64,000 bases of DNA from Craterostigma plantagineum. Lineage: Eukaryota > Streptophyta > Magnoliopsida > Lamiales > Linderniaceae. Of this stretch, positions 22,591-33,854 are shown one piece after another. A model generated the notes under the pieces. The model searched no databases and was not told the origin of the DNA. It saw only the letters and a program-made list of their open reading frames with translations. The translations under genes were made by a program, and so were the position numbers. The DNA lies in the NCBI GenBank assembly GCA_027422505.1, contig JAPQWV010001417.1, positions 25,070 through 89,069 on the forward strand, given 5' to 3'. How positions within the stretch are numbered: position 1 is the stretch's first letter; each line of letters opens with the position of its first letter.

Positions 22591-23374
22591 CCGTATTTTT
22601 GTTTTTTATACATATCGCATACAAATTTGATCGAGTTAAAATCTTGTTATATTTATATTATACACATACAAATCACATCCGGTATAATTATTATAAACAA
22701 TGGGCATGCATTAGAAAAGCATCGTATGGCCAATGAATCATCGTACACCACAAACGAACCATGTGATAAAAATCATACGCATCAATGGTGACAAAATAAT
22801 ATGCGTATACTCTAATAAACTTGATAAAAAAAAAATACAAGTTTGCTGATGCTTCTTCGTGGGGGACCGTGATTTATTTGCCAACCCTATTTGATTATTC
22901 TCGTCGTCGTTTCATATTATACAATACAATACGTCAAACATGCAATACAAGATTAAATACCATAAGGGTGTATGTCAGAGAACCCCTATTCATTTTTTGT
23001 TTTGGAAAAAAACATCGTTGGTCGTTAGGCGTATAACATTTCATGATTAAAATGATAATAGCCAGAATTTTTAAAATAAAATATAAAATTACAAATATTA
23101 TATACATCTTTTCCGTAACCCTACGTGATTTCAGAGCAAGAAACGACCACCGATAAGAAGATTCCACGTCTAAGATAAATAAGAGACAATCAACCCAAAC
23201 GTTTTCATCACTCAATCCACTTCATACATCACCACTCAAAAAGATTCTTACAATATGATCAGGATAGAAAACAGTCGTGGCATTTCTTCGAATTCGATCG
23301 TCCGAAAGACAATATGTCGCTCGTTATACAAAATCCCACTTTGGTAGTTCAAATCATTTTTTTTTTTTTTTTTA
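21329..23374. other. ABCB upstream region and ChlD 3' flank
   Basis: AT-rich intergenic DNA. The ABCB promoter should lie at the left end and the ChlD 3' UTR at the right end. A (TA)n and (GA)n microsatellite occupies about 22518-22590. I saw no credible gene or transposon end. Confidence 0.5.
22556..22590. repeat. (GA)n microsatellite
   Basis: An uninterrupted GA dinucleotide run of about 30 bp directly follows a TA-rich stretch. Confidence 0.95.
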
Positions 23375-26300
23375 TCACGAATTCTTCAAACTGACAGCGC
23401 TTCCTTCGTAGTCGCAGAAATAACTGCGTCCGAGGCGTTAGGCAGATAGTAATACTTTTCCTTGAGCGACTCGCGCTATCTCCTTCGCAAAACCCTCGAA
23501 ACGACTTATTCTCCGGTCGATGACGAGGAGAGACATTCCCGCCTTGAATATCTTGCCCGCAACCTCGAGTATCTCATCCTTAAACGACGAAAAAAAATTA
23601 ATCGATCATGTAAAATTATTAAAAAATTCATAATATCTTTTTTTTTAAAAAAAAAAATAAACTTCAATTCTTGAGCAGAGGGCCTCGGCGCGTCTGAAGG
23701 AACAGATTCAGGGTCGGTGGATCGCTTCAGCGAAATATTCGCCCGCCCGTCCGTTATCGCAACGATCATTATACGCCCAACGTCGCCGCTTTTGTCTGCG
23801 TTCAGCCCAACTCTTACGGCCTGGGGAGAGATGTTTTCTCCGATATTCAAAATCGAATATTAGTATGATCGGCAGATAATTTAATTTAGATATTATTTGT
23901 ACTGTGGTGAGGCCATGCGCAAGGGGAGAGCCGCCGCCGCATGGAAGTCTTTCAGGCGTTTTCTTGCCATTGATATCGACCTCGAAGGTGTAAGAGAACT
24001 TCCGCAGCGTCTCCGCGGAAGGGAATAATGCAGACCTATTAACGAAAAAGAAGGATTTATTTTTCGTTTTTTGTATTGGGTTAAAAAAAAGTTTTTTTTT
24101 TTAATTAATGGGATTATTCTCACTGATCTCTGCTTGTATAACTCTCTGCAAGTAGTTTTAGAGCTGCGCCTTTTGCATTCTGCATTCTGTTCAGCGCCAT
24201 ACTTCCGCTGGCGTCGACAACGAATATTACCTGCAAATTTGTTTCAACGCAATGTAGAATATCAATTTCTTCGAATTCTCATATATATAATATGTGTGTG
24301 TGTGTATGTAACAAGCGCAGCATATTATTTCAAAAAGAAAAACCGAGACGTATTATTTTAAGCAAAAAAAAAGCTCGACCAGCGCTCCAGCTTTTCGGGC
24401 CATTCTTTTAGCTCTCATATCCGTCTTTTCGACGAAAACTTTTCTAGTTTTTTGTACGTCCTTTTCTCTGCGTAGTTTCTGATAAGGTGCGGCTGCTCTA
24501 AGCGTTGCGTCGACGGCCAACCTCCTTACAGGGCCCTGACCGAACAGACAATATATAAAACAAAACGTAGAATAATCTAAGACAAATCGAATAGAGCAAA
24601 TAAGCTAGATTTTTTTTGAACCTTTGGAAGCATTGGCTTGATATATCGTCCTCATATCGTCAGAAAAAATTACGTTCTTAGCCCTCCCCGCCCTTCCCCT
24701 TCTCCTCTGCGCCTGCTGTGCGAAGAACAGAAGCTTATCCTCCATTATTCCACCTTCGGCGTCGAATATGAACTCTTCGGGCACTTGCTCTTCTTGCTGC
24801 TCGTTTTCTTGATCGTTTTCATCGTCCTGAAATCACAAGCAAAAAAAACCCCCCACGTACAGAAATTTCCTCAATAATCCCACATTGCAGAAAAAGTAAT
24901 AGGTAGACAAATTCGATTGTGGAAAATACCTCTTTCTCTTCTTCCTCGTCTTCGTTCTGCTCTTCGCCGGAATCTGATTTTGCGGCGGCGGCGGCGGTGG
25001 AGGGGGCTGATTTTGCTGGTCGGGCGGGTTTTCGCGGAGGATCGACCTAGGAAGGATGACTAGCTCGACCTAAAAAATGTAAGAGTTACCTTATAAGCCT
25101 TTCAATTTGGGTTTAGGGCAAACGCTGTGTATCAGTAATGGATCTTATCTTACTACCAGATCAAGAAATAAAGAAAATGGTACTTAACAGCTTTCTTTAG
25201 GTCGTCCACGTTGACTTTGTCGCGCCCTTCAAGCGCAGCTAAACATCTTGCCACTTTCGCAGCGTATAGCTCCGCTCTATGTCCCTGTCGAATTTTTTTT
25301 TTCCACTTTACCATCTTTAAATAATAATAATGACAGTCGATTGCCAATATTGTGATGTTTCGTGGATTCAAATATTGTAATAAATAGTCGTTGCAGAACC
25401 TGACACCACCTCGGAGAGCTTCCATACTAGGTACTTCAATTGCTCTCGGCCAAGAGTCACATCCTTGAGATACTCCCTGGCTAAAATTATCTGTAGGTAG
25501 TGCCCGATGATATTGTAATGAATGTAAGATTATAAGGTATTTGTGGTCGTATTTTTTCGTAAATACCTGAGTCTTAGCAGTGTCCATCTCTTCCTCAACC
25601 ATCTTTATCACTTCCCTGCTCTGTTCTTGAAACTGTGTCGCAATATCAACAGCTGCGACACGGTCTTCGAAACTCATTGGAAGATCTGCGCTGCAGCAGA
25701 TTTCTATCACTATAAAAACAGTTCAACTACAGAAATATACTTTGATCATTCGACGAACGTCCCATCCTTTCATTGGGCAATATGCACCAAGATTCTTACC
25801 TCAAATTAATTGCAATGCGATCAAGGAGATGTTCTCTTACAGCACCCTCCTCGGGGTTATAAGTAGCGACGAGGAGCGGCTTGCAAGGGTGCCTAAAGCT
25901 GATCCCTTCCCTCTCGACAATGTTTACTCCTTCGGTCAGAACGTTGAGAAGCAAATTACTGATGCCTTCGTCTAGAAGATTGATTTCGTCGACGTACAAA
26001 CTCCTCTGTGAGCCTCTGCAAGTAGGCCGGGCTGGAAAACAGTTGTCCCACTTTGACGGATTCCTCGACGTCGACTGACCCTATAAGCCTATCTTCTGTA
26101 ACGCCGAGTGGAATCTACATAGGAGCGTTGTAAGAAAAAAAAAAAACATAAATGGGACTATTTCCTATTGTGCCTATTTTCTTACAGAACAAAAAAGTAC
26201 CTGAACGAAGGGAGCCCTCATTATTTTAGTCTTTAAGCTACCATCAGAATTGTATTGTACTCTCTCGGCAAGACCATCTTCCCATCTTCGAACATATCAT

Positions 26301-27278
26301 CGTATATTAAGACATCATCCATTTTTTAGAGCAAAGCCTAGTTAAAGAGTAAGTATCTTACTCATCGGGATTGATGGATCGGCATTTGCAATAGATCCAG
26401 GAACAACTTCTATGGGCGGCAGAATGGCGTGTAAGCCGCGCGCCATAACTGTCTTGGCTGTTCCTCTCTTTCCCGAGATTGCTATTCCACCTATCTCACG
26501 ATCGATGGCACCGAGTAAAAGAGCAGTCTTTATAGCATCCTACACACGGCAAAAGTTAGCAACTTCATCAGTTATTGCAGCTGCAATCCACATGTAGGAA
26601 AAAGGAGTGGTCTTTATTCTGGAACCAGTCTTTGTTACAGTAAAATCACACAATATCTTACTAAATACCAAGATTCCTGAGTAGAACACATATACAGGGT
26701 CTTGCATTATAATCATATTCTTGGCGGTAAATAACGTAATATCAAACTCTGTACATGATTCATCAAACATACACATATCTGAGCCCTCCATTGAGAATTC
26801 AAACATCTAAATATTCCAACTATATTCCATCATCCGCATCACAAGACAAAGTGGAGAAGAAAAAGAAAGTTCAGCAATTCATCGCTATATGCCAAATTAA
26901 ACTAGAGACGACACTTAAGTCTCGTCTATTACAATCCAAACTACCTAATAAACAGAACCTTAACAGACAGAGCAATCGTAATTTGGGATTTTAGATTTCA
27001 TAACCTGGCCGACAACGGCCGCCAGAGGAAAGAACTGCCTCCCATAGGTAGTCGAAGTACCAATTCCATCCTCATTTTTCTCTACTTCAACTCCGACGGC
27101 TCCATTGCCAGAATCAAGCGCGACGGCGGCTTCAATCCTCACACACCCTCTTTCTTGTCCGAAAAACGCGCCGCTGGCCTCAGAGAACGCGAAAACCAGC
27201 TAGTGGGCTCGACGATTTCAACTCCTTGAACGTTCTTGACGCCGAACATGATGGCGCAACGTGACAACAAAGCGCCAT
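23375..27278 (-). CDS. CHLD: Magnesium chelatase subunit D, chloroplastic
   Basis: ChlD is one of three subunits (H, I, D) of the ATP-dependent enzyme that inserts Mg2+ into protoporphyrin IX, the first step committed to chlorophyll; it acts in the plastid. Minus-strand reading: a Ser/Ala-rich start [20 protein letters not shown] at 27278 fits a transit peptide. Then come [16 protein letters not shown] and the AAA+ module with [15 protein letters not shown] (about 26450-26480), [20 protein letters not shown] (about 25940-25999) and [15 protein letters not shown]. After the proline-rich and Glu-rich linker (about 24830-25020), the C-terminal integrin I domain has the MIDAS sequence [15 protein letters not shown] (about 24190-24230) and [20 protein letters not shown] (about 23720-23790). 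It ends [20 protein letters not shown]. The natural stop (tca on the plus strand) is at 23375-23377, reached after one frame correction near LKNS. Many introns and several one-base breaks are present. ChlD is normally single-copy and essential for greening, so real loss of function is unlikely. Confidence 0.93.
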
Positions 27279-28387
27279 TGTAAGAATAAGAAAATACTTC
27301 GAATAGGCGGGCACAGATTTTCTCTTATCGTTATGTTATATGCCTTATCTTTCGTTGCTCAACAACTAAGGCGCGCTTTATACACAAACATCAGTTCGCG
27401 CTGGGGATTTGAGTGCGATTTTAGCCGTCTCCTTGTCGTCCCATACTGACCGCGAATGTGTCCATGTCAGCTTTCAGTAAACTCCTGGTCAGCATTTAAG
27501 AAATATTGGGCCATTAGGCTCGTTTGGATTTTCGAACCGACCGGAAATTTTAGTGGTTTAAGGTTTAGTGGTTTAATCGATATAAAATTGGAAGCAACCG
27601 GAGTAAAACGGGTATCTTAAATATAATAAATATTATTTTATATGTGAATTAATCAAATAATTGGAAAATATACATGTTTTTATGAACTTTTTTCAAACTA
27701 TAATTATATAAATTAAGGGGTAAAATTAAATAAAGTAATTGCGTGGGTTGTTTATAAATTGATTGTACGTCAAGTATTAAATCTATGAGTTGGGGTCAAA
27801 TTTGAATAAAAATAAAATATTGAGTTCATAAGTTAATTATAGAATATAAAAGTTAGGGTTTTGGTGAAGTCGAGCCCAAGCCCAATAAGAAAGATATTTA
27901 CAACTTAACCACTAAACCAAACTGACTTATTGGTTTTTCATTTTGTATAATTTATAACCAAATATGTTTTTATTTATTTTTAATTTAACAGAAAAGACCG
28001 GACCGGGACGAGACCGAATTTTTTGACCGGTCTGGTCAGAATCGGTTGGAACCGGCCGGTCCGTTCTTCAAAACCATGGCCCATATCGTTGATTAGAGGT
28101 CGACGATCATAAAGTTAGTTTGACTCATCTTTCACCCCTATATATTACCTATCTTGTCCGTTATTTTAATTACAACCACTCAATATTATCATAAAACCTA
28201 GGGAATTTTATTTGCCATATTATGCAAATATGAAGAAAAAAATTATCCTTATACTCAGTATAGACCCCATCCCAGCTCATCGGGATAGGAAATCGATTTC
28301 TCTGCTCCACTAAAACTCTACTCTTGTAGAGTGTGTTCGGTATACAGAATTTATGGGTGAAAAATATGAGACGACGCTTCGAGTATC
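27279..28387. other. ChlD upstream region with a degraded transposon remnant
   Basis: The right part (about 27510-28085) begins GGGCCATTAGGCTCGTTTGG with GAACCGACCGG and ends in CCGGCCGGTCCGTTCTTC followed by CCATGGCCC. This gives a loose inverted relation between ends around an AT-rich core. It may be an old hAT-type MITE, but no clean duplication was found. The left part should hold the ChlD promoter. Confidence 0.35.
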
Positions 28388-28604
28388 TGTCATATCCCGA
28401 GTTAAGATAATATCGGCCCATACGAGTTGGCCTTGGCCCATACGAGTTGGCCTTGGCCCATACGAGTTAGTTCATGGCCTTTGGCCCATTTACTAGTTGT
28501 CTTTATATTATGTAATGGGGCTATCAAACAATTAAGTAAAACCAAAGTCTTCTTGTTCGTTCAATCTTCCTCTCAATCTCGCTGCCCTTCTTCTTGATTC
28601 TTCT
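28388..28604 (+). repeat. 5' LTR of outer element, left part
   Basis: Matches the first part of the 3' LTR (42705-42902), including AATTAAGTAAAA and CTCTCAATC. It holds three copies of a 21 bp unit around GGCCCATACGAGTTGG where the 3' LTR has two. It ends abruptly at the insertion point of the LARD-like element. Confidence 0.85.
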
Positions 28605-31329
28605 TGTAATACCCGTAAATTAAACTACGGGATTTGCAAGGTAAATAACAGTGAAATGGTTTAATATGAAATTTGGGGTGAATAATTTAAATACAGAAAT
28701 TGGGACTTTGGGTGAAATCTATGTTTGTGACATGTATATTATTTTGTATTTTATGTGTTAATATTTCTTATGTGTTTTTATGTTACCATTGTGTTAATAT
28801 GATTTGCAAGTTAGATGGCTATATGATATGTGTGTTTATGTGTTCAGTTGCTTTATTAGAAAATATTATGACTTAGGAGAGATTCGATAGAAATGACGGT
28901 GAGGAGACGAGAATTTTGAAAGGAACCTAAGAAATTCGAAAGAGTAGACTCTTGAAATTAGTGAAGTGTGAATGAGTAAGAGATATCTAATAAGCAAGGT
29001 TTTGAAATTAGGTTGTTTGGGGAAAAGAAATTTGGAACCCTATTGTAATACCCGTAAAATTTAATTACGAGATTTCAATAAAATTTATGGTAGAGATACT
29101 TAATTAGAGACTCTGTGGAATTGTTAAATAAGGAGATTTGTTCTTTATCGAAATCTTTGAATAGAGTCTAAATGTCGAATTCTAACCTAAACAATGTCGA
29201 GAACTAAATACCAGCAACTCGAGATTTGTCCATCATGTCGAGATTCAACTATAAGGAATGTCGAGATTCATCTAAATCCTAACTCGAGATCTAATGATGT
29301 CGATATCTTTGTGCATGGTTTAAATATCGAGTTCCAGTAAGTATGATGTCGAGATCAGGTCCAAGTTTGCAAAGATAAACATTAATAATTAAGTTCCCTA
29401 AACCTTAGGAAATTCACGTCATTAAAGGGCTCCATCAGCTTTATCTTTAAGTTTAATACTCATTCATGATATACAATCCTTGTGAAACGATTAGTGAGAA
29501 AGATTTTCAAAAACAAAGGCAACATCGATTGGAGAATTTAGCCACTAGCAAAGTTTATCAAGTCTTAAATTGGATAGAGGTATTCAATAGTTCATATATA
29601 ATTATATTATTGTTATTTGGAGACTAGCTTTTGGAACTATCATATAACTCGATTACTTAACTAGGAGGGAAGTAATTAAATTAATATTATAAGGGTATTA
29701 CTTAGAAGTTTTGATAAGTATGAATAAAGTAGAAGAAGCAACGTCTTTAGTAAATAGGACACGACAAGAAAGTTTAAAGCTCATCAATCATAACCTGTTA
29801 GAGTTAGTATTAGGTAGTCGACAAGAAAGAAGACAGAAAAAAGTCGAGTAAGAGCTCTAACAGAACTCACCACGAAGCTGAAAAGGATTCGAAGGTTAGC
29901 GATTTAACCGTGCGATAAGCTAAGGATACCAGGTAAGTGGAAATCTCACCTGCAAAACACATAAACTACATGTTTTATTTGATTTATGTGGTTATCTGTG
30001 TTGTATGATTTTATGTGAGTGAATTATGTTGAATGTGTGATTATATAGCAACCTGTGTTTGTTGTTTTACGTGAGGTGATTTTACGTGACGTGAATTATG
30101 TGGCATTACGTGATTATGTGGCAACCTGTGTTGGTTGTTTTACGTGAGTTGCTTATTGGTGATAATAAGATCGCATGGTAAGCTATTATTTATGATTTTT
30201 CGATGACGTGGGAAACCAGTTGGTACACATATCATAATATATTATGTGCACGTTTGGATTTAATGTTATTTTGGAAAGGTGAATGTGCATTGCATTTATC
30301 GCTTGTAGGCGAGCATGGTATGTATGCATGGCATCATCATTCATATGGCATGAGCATGTGCATACACAAAATATGTGAGGATTTGCATTTATGAGTATGC
30401 ACGGTATACAATCATATGAGAACGAATAGTATAGCTACTTCTACAAAGGCACCACGACGGGATGTAAGCCGTCTAATGTATTATGTGAGGCAGGAGGAGC
30501 GACCTGGGTAGGGGCGACCTAGGGAAACCTAGCGTAGGCCGCCCAGTGTGGAGCAACTGTCCGACAGGAGGAGCGACCTGGGTAGGGGCGACCTAGGGAA
30601 ACCTAGCGTAGGCCGCTCAGTGTGTAGCAACTGTCATTGTCGTTAGCGGGAAGAAGCGACCTGGACGAGACACATGGGTAAAACCAGAGTGCCAGGGAAG
30701 GCGACCGCTTGATAGAGGGCGACCTGGTGAATGGTAAAACTGGAGATAAACCCTAGTTTTATCCTAGCCAGTGTGGGCCACTATCGTATTTATCCATACA
30801 GGATTTGAGCTCATGATATGGTGGTGCGCGTAGTAAGTAGCTAAGGGCCCTGAGAGAATGAGAAAAATGAGAGAAATGAGGAAGAATGAGATGATACGAG
30901 AATACGAGTGTTAGTAAGCATTGGCGCGGATGCCTTTGCGTTTTACGACACGTGCATACATGCATATTTCCACTTACTGAGCTTTATAGCTCATTCCACG
31001 TTTTATGTGTTGTAGGTACGAACGAGTCGGACGTTGAGACACGTCACGACTAAGGCAGGCTGATGGCGTGACTCCACGTACTTTTGAGGGCTGGGCGTAC
31101 ATGGATGCGACCTGAGGGGTGTTACTAGTGTGTTTTAAATATTTTAACATATTGGGTTATGGTCTTTTAAATTATAATGTTTGCATAACGGACGTGTGCG
31201 AAATAAATGGGTGCAAGTGTATAATATTAAATTATTAAATATAATGTTTTTTTTTTTAAATCGGGTCTTCCGCAGCTTACGTTGCGAAAAAAATCCGCCA
31301 AACTAGTTATAGGAAAGTGGGGCGTTACA
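28605..31329 (+). repeat. LARD LTR 1 (2,725 bp)
   Basis: Begins TGTAATACCCG and ends GCGTTACA. It holds two adjacent copies of a roughly 75 bp GC-richer unit (AGGAGCGACCTGGGTAGGGG) at about 30490-30640. At 29043 it contains a second, diverged copy of its own first bases (TTGTAATACCCGTAAAATTT). It differs from LTR2 and LTR3 by shared substitutions, for example ATGTCGAGATTC where the others read ATGTGGAGATTC. Confidence 0.9.
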
Positions 31330-31332
31330 GTG

Positions 31333-31344
31333 TGGTATCAGAGC
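31333..31344 (+). other. Primer binding site, LARD unit 1 (tRNA-iMet)
   Basis: TGGTATCAGAGC lies three bases after the end of LTR1. It is complementary to the 3' end of plant initiator methionine tRNA, the commonest primer of plant LTR elements. Confidence 0.9.
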
Positions 31345-33854
31345 GTATGAAATAGATTCAGAAGACAGTCCATGTACGGCCGCTCAAAAGTCTGGAGGAA
31401 TCAGCCTTGCCTGTAAGGTTCATATTTGATGTGATTATGTGATTATAATGACGTCCTATATGTTTGGATGATTGTAGATGTAACAAGAAATGACATGCGG
31501 ACATAGGGAATATGTTGGCGAGTCAAGTCGTGGGGTTGTATTCTCTATGAACAAACATGACTGGTATGTTGTACCTTACGGAACTGATCCAAGAACAAAC
31601 GGGTCAGATTAGTGAATTCAAGAATTAGTAAGTGAGCTTAAAGATCTGGTCTATAAGCTCGCGAATATTCTAAGTCCGTTCGGATTCAATAAGTGCTCAC
31701 AATATGAAGTGGTGGAGATTTTAGGGAAACATAAGGCGAAGAACGTTACAGTGAGAATTGACAAGTCGACTTTCCAAGGATCCTAATAATAAGTAATTTA
31801 GGATGATTTTTGAAATGTTAAAAACATGATTTTCATTAATGCTAAATTTTCAAAAGGATGGTTTTCGAAATAAGTTTCGTAAGATGGAGAAGTTTATTTT
31901 CGCAAGTTTTGCAAGTTTGAGATTTATTTTGAAACGAAGTGATTTCCGAAAGAATTTTCGAAAGAGCTTTCGAAAGAATTTTCGAACTGGCCATTCGAAG
32001 ATTGGTTCGAAATCTATTCCGAAAATTATTTTCGAAAATAACTGAATTTCGTAATTGTCTAATTTTTGAAAGAAAATTTCGAACTAAGTCCCATCTCGAA
32101 ATTTAGTCAAATATAATAAATAATTTCGATATGATAGTAATGTTTTGCTATAACTTGGTTAAAAAAAAAAAAAAAATCGTCGGGAGCGCAAATTTGATTC
32201 TGCTGGACTTAGTCCAAATTTCGGGACAACCCTCACGGGTTCCTAGCTAAATGTTCAATGTGAATTTTGTGAAAACAGAAGTCTTTCCTATGGGAATAAC
32301 GAGTACGTTAACTATTTATAACATACTTGTTCCTATGATTCTTGAGCCGTGTAATTTTTCCTCCTATGTCAATAGGCGAAGTTAAAAATATTCGTTGTCT
32401 ATCCTAGTATAGCGACTAGATACCTATTGACGCGGAAAACTCACACGATTCAATAACGAGTTGTAAGGATATTTTAATACTCGAGCGTACAGATGAATAT
32501 TGGTCTGAATCGTAGTTTTAATAAATATGCTCTCAACGATATGAAATCATAATTGAATTTTATAGGGAGGAGTGATCAACCCTAATTACTCAAGAGAGGG
32601 ATATTCATCTTTTGGGTGAAATAAGATTAATAAAATTCCCAATTCCTGCTCTGAAGACTTAAGAATTTACTGAAGATGAGTTATAAGTCTTTTCCGAATA
32701 TATATAGTAATGACAATGGAGTTATCCCAGTTAGATTCGTCAAAACCGTTAGTAATTAATAGTCGTATGAATATGCATACTCCGATGATCTCACAGATTT
32801 CCCTCCGACCAAATCATGGTCGAAGACACATTCTCTTTTCATTAATATTATTTCTTTCGTTGAAGTATAATGATGAAGTTCCGCTCTACTTCTTCTAGCC
32901 GATGATTCGAACCCCTATTGTGCCCAAGTAAAACTTTGTTTTATTTGTTTCTCTGTTAGTGTTATCAGCTGTACATATTCAAAGTTCGATATTGGATTTG
33001 CGCAGCAGAAGCGTAATGGTAATATATATGTGTCTCATAATTCTGCTAAGTATAATTCTATAACCGTTTCTCCCAGTTCTACCCCAGAGTAATACAATTG
33101 CGATTTGTAGCGGTTGTCGTGAGTGCCTATTGAAAACATATCTCCCAAGCTCGAGTTAACTAGAAAGATTCTGCATTTATTTTTACGATCTTGGCTCCTT
33201 TATGAAACATATTTCTTATTTGAATTTCAGCCGATGAATGAGTACTGTGTTCCAAGACTCTAGAAATGGAGGATAAGCTTATCGTAGTTTTTAAATTATA
33301 TCAAACGAAATGAACTATAGTCGGTCGTTGATAGACGTTCCTTTGCACAAATTGAGAGGTCGAAGAGAGTGAAAAAAAAAATCGGGGTGTGAGAATGTTA
33401 GGATATCACTTCAGCCTCGACGAATCAAGTGGAGTTATAGGTGTTTTCATGAGAAATGATAATACCTAACGAGCTCTACAACTCATCTGCTTCATTAATG
33501 CGGCAGATATTTCTTAGTGATTAGTTCAATGTTGTATCGGAGAGAACCATATTGCTTCCTCCTTGAGAAGTAATAAAGGACAAAGAAATTTGTACGTAGA
33601 TACTTTTACGCTGAATAAGATGATAATCTGATCGCCTAGGATTTTCTGTATCCATCGTTCGATCTCTGTCTTAGAACCGCTGGGATTCGTTAACTTAACC
33701 AATCCTAATCGGCCTAGAAGTTTTGAAATACTTTTTGGGGTAAATTGGATGATTGTCAAATCGCCCAACTGAAAGCGAATTTATTTCTATTGCTATCGCG
33801 ACTCACTTCAGTTTGCGTGATTTCGGGGGCGAAATCCTTTTTAAGGGGGGGGAA
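31345..33854 (+). repeat. LARD internal region 1, non-coding
   Basis: No gag or pol motif was found. A stretch at about 31860-32100 is packed with TTTCGAAA-type palindromes. It ends in a polypurine tract (AAGGGGGGGGAATG) directly before LTR2. Confidence 0.85.

Noticed and set aside
27510..28085. A clear hAT element upstream of ChlD
   Set aside because: Ends pair only loosely and no convincing 8 bp duplication was found; kept only as a possible remnant.
31839..32045. Small ORF in the LARD interior (and its copy at 37096-37296) as a gene
   Set aside because: The translation is dominated by the TTCGAA palindromes (RKNFRKSFRKNF), the frame differs between copies and nothing resembles Gag.
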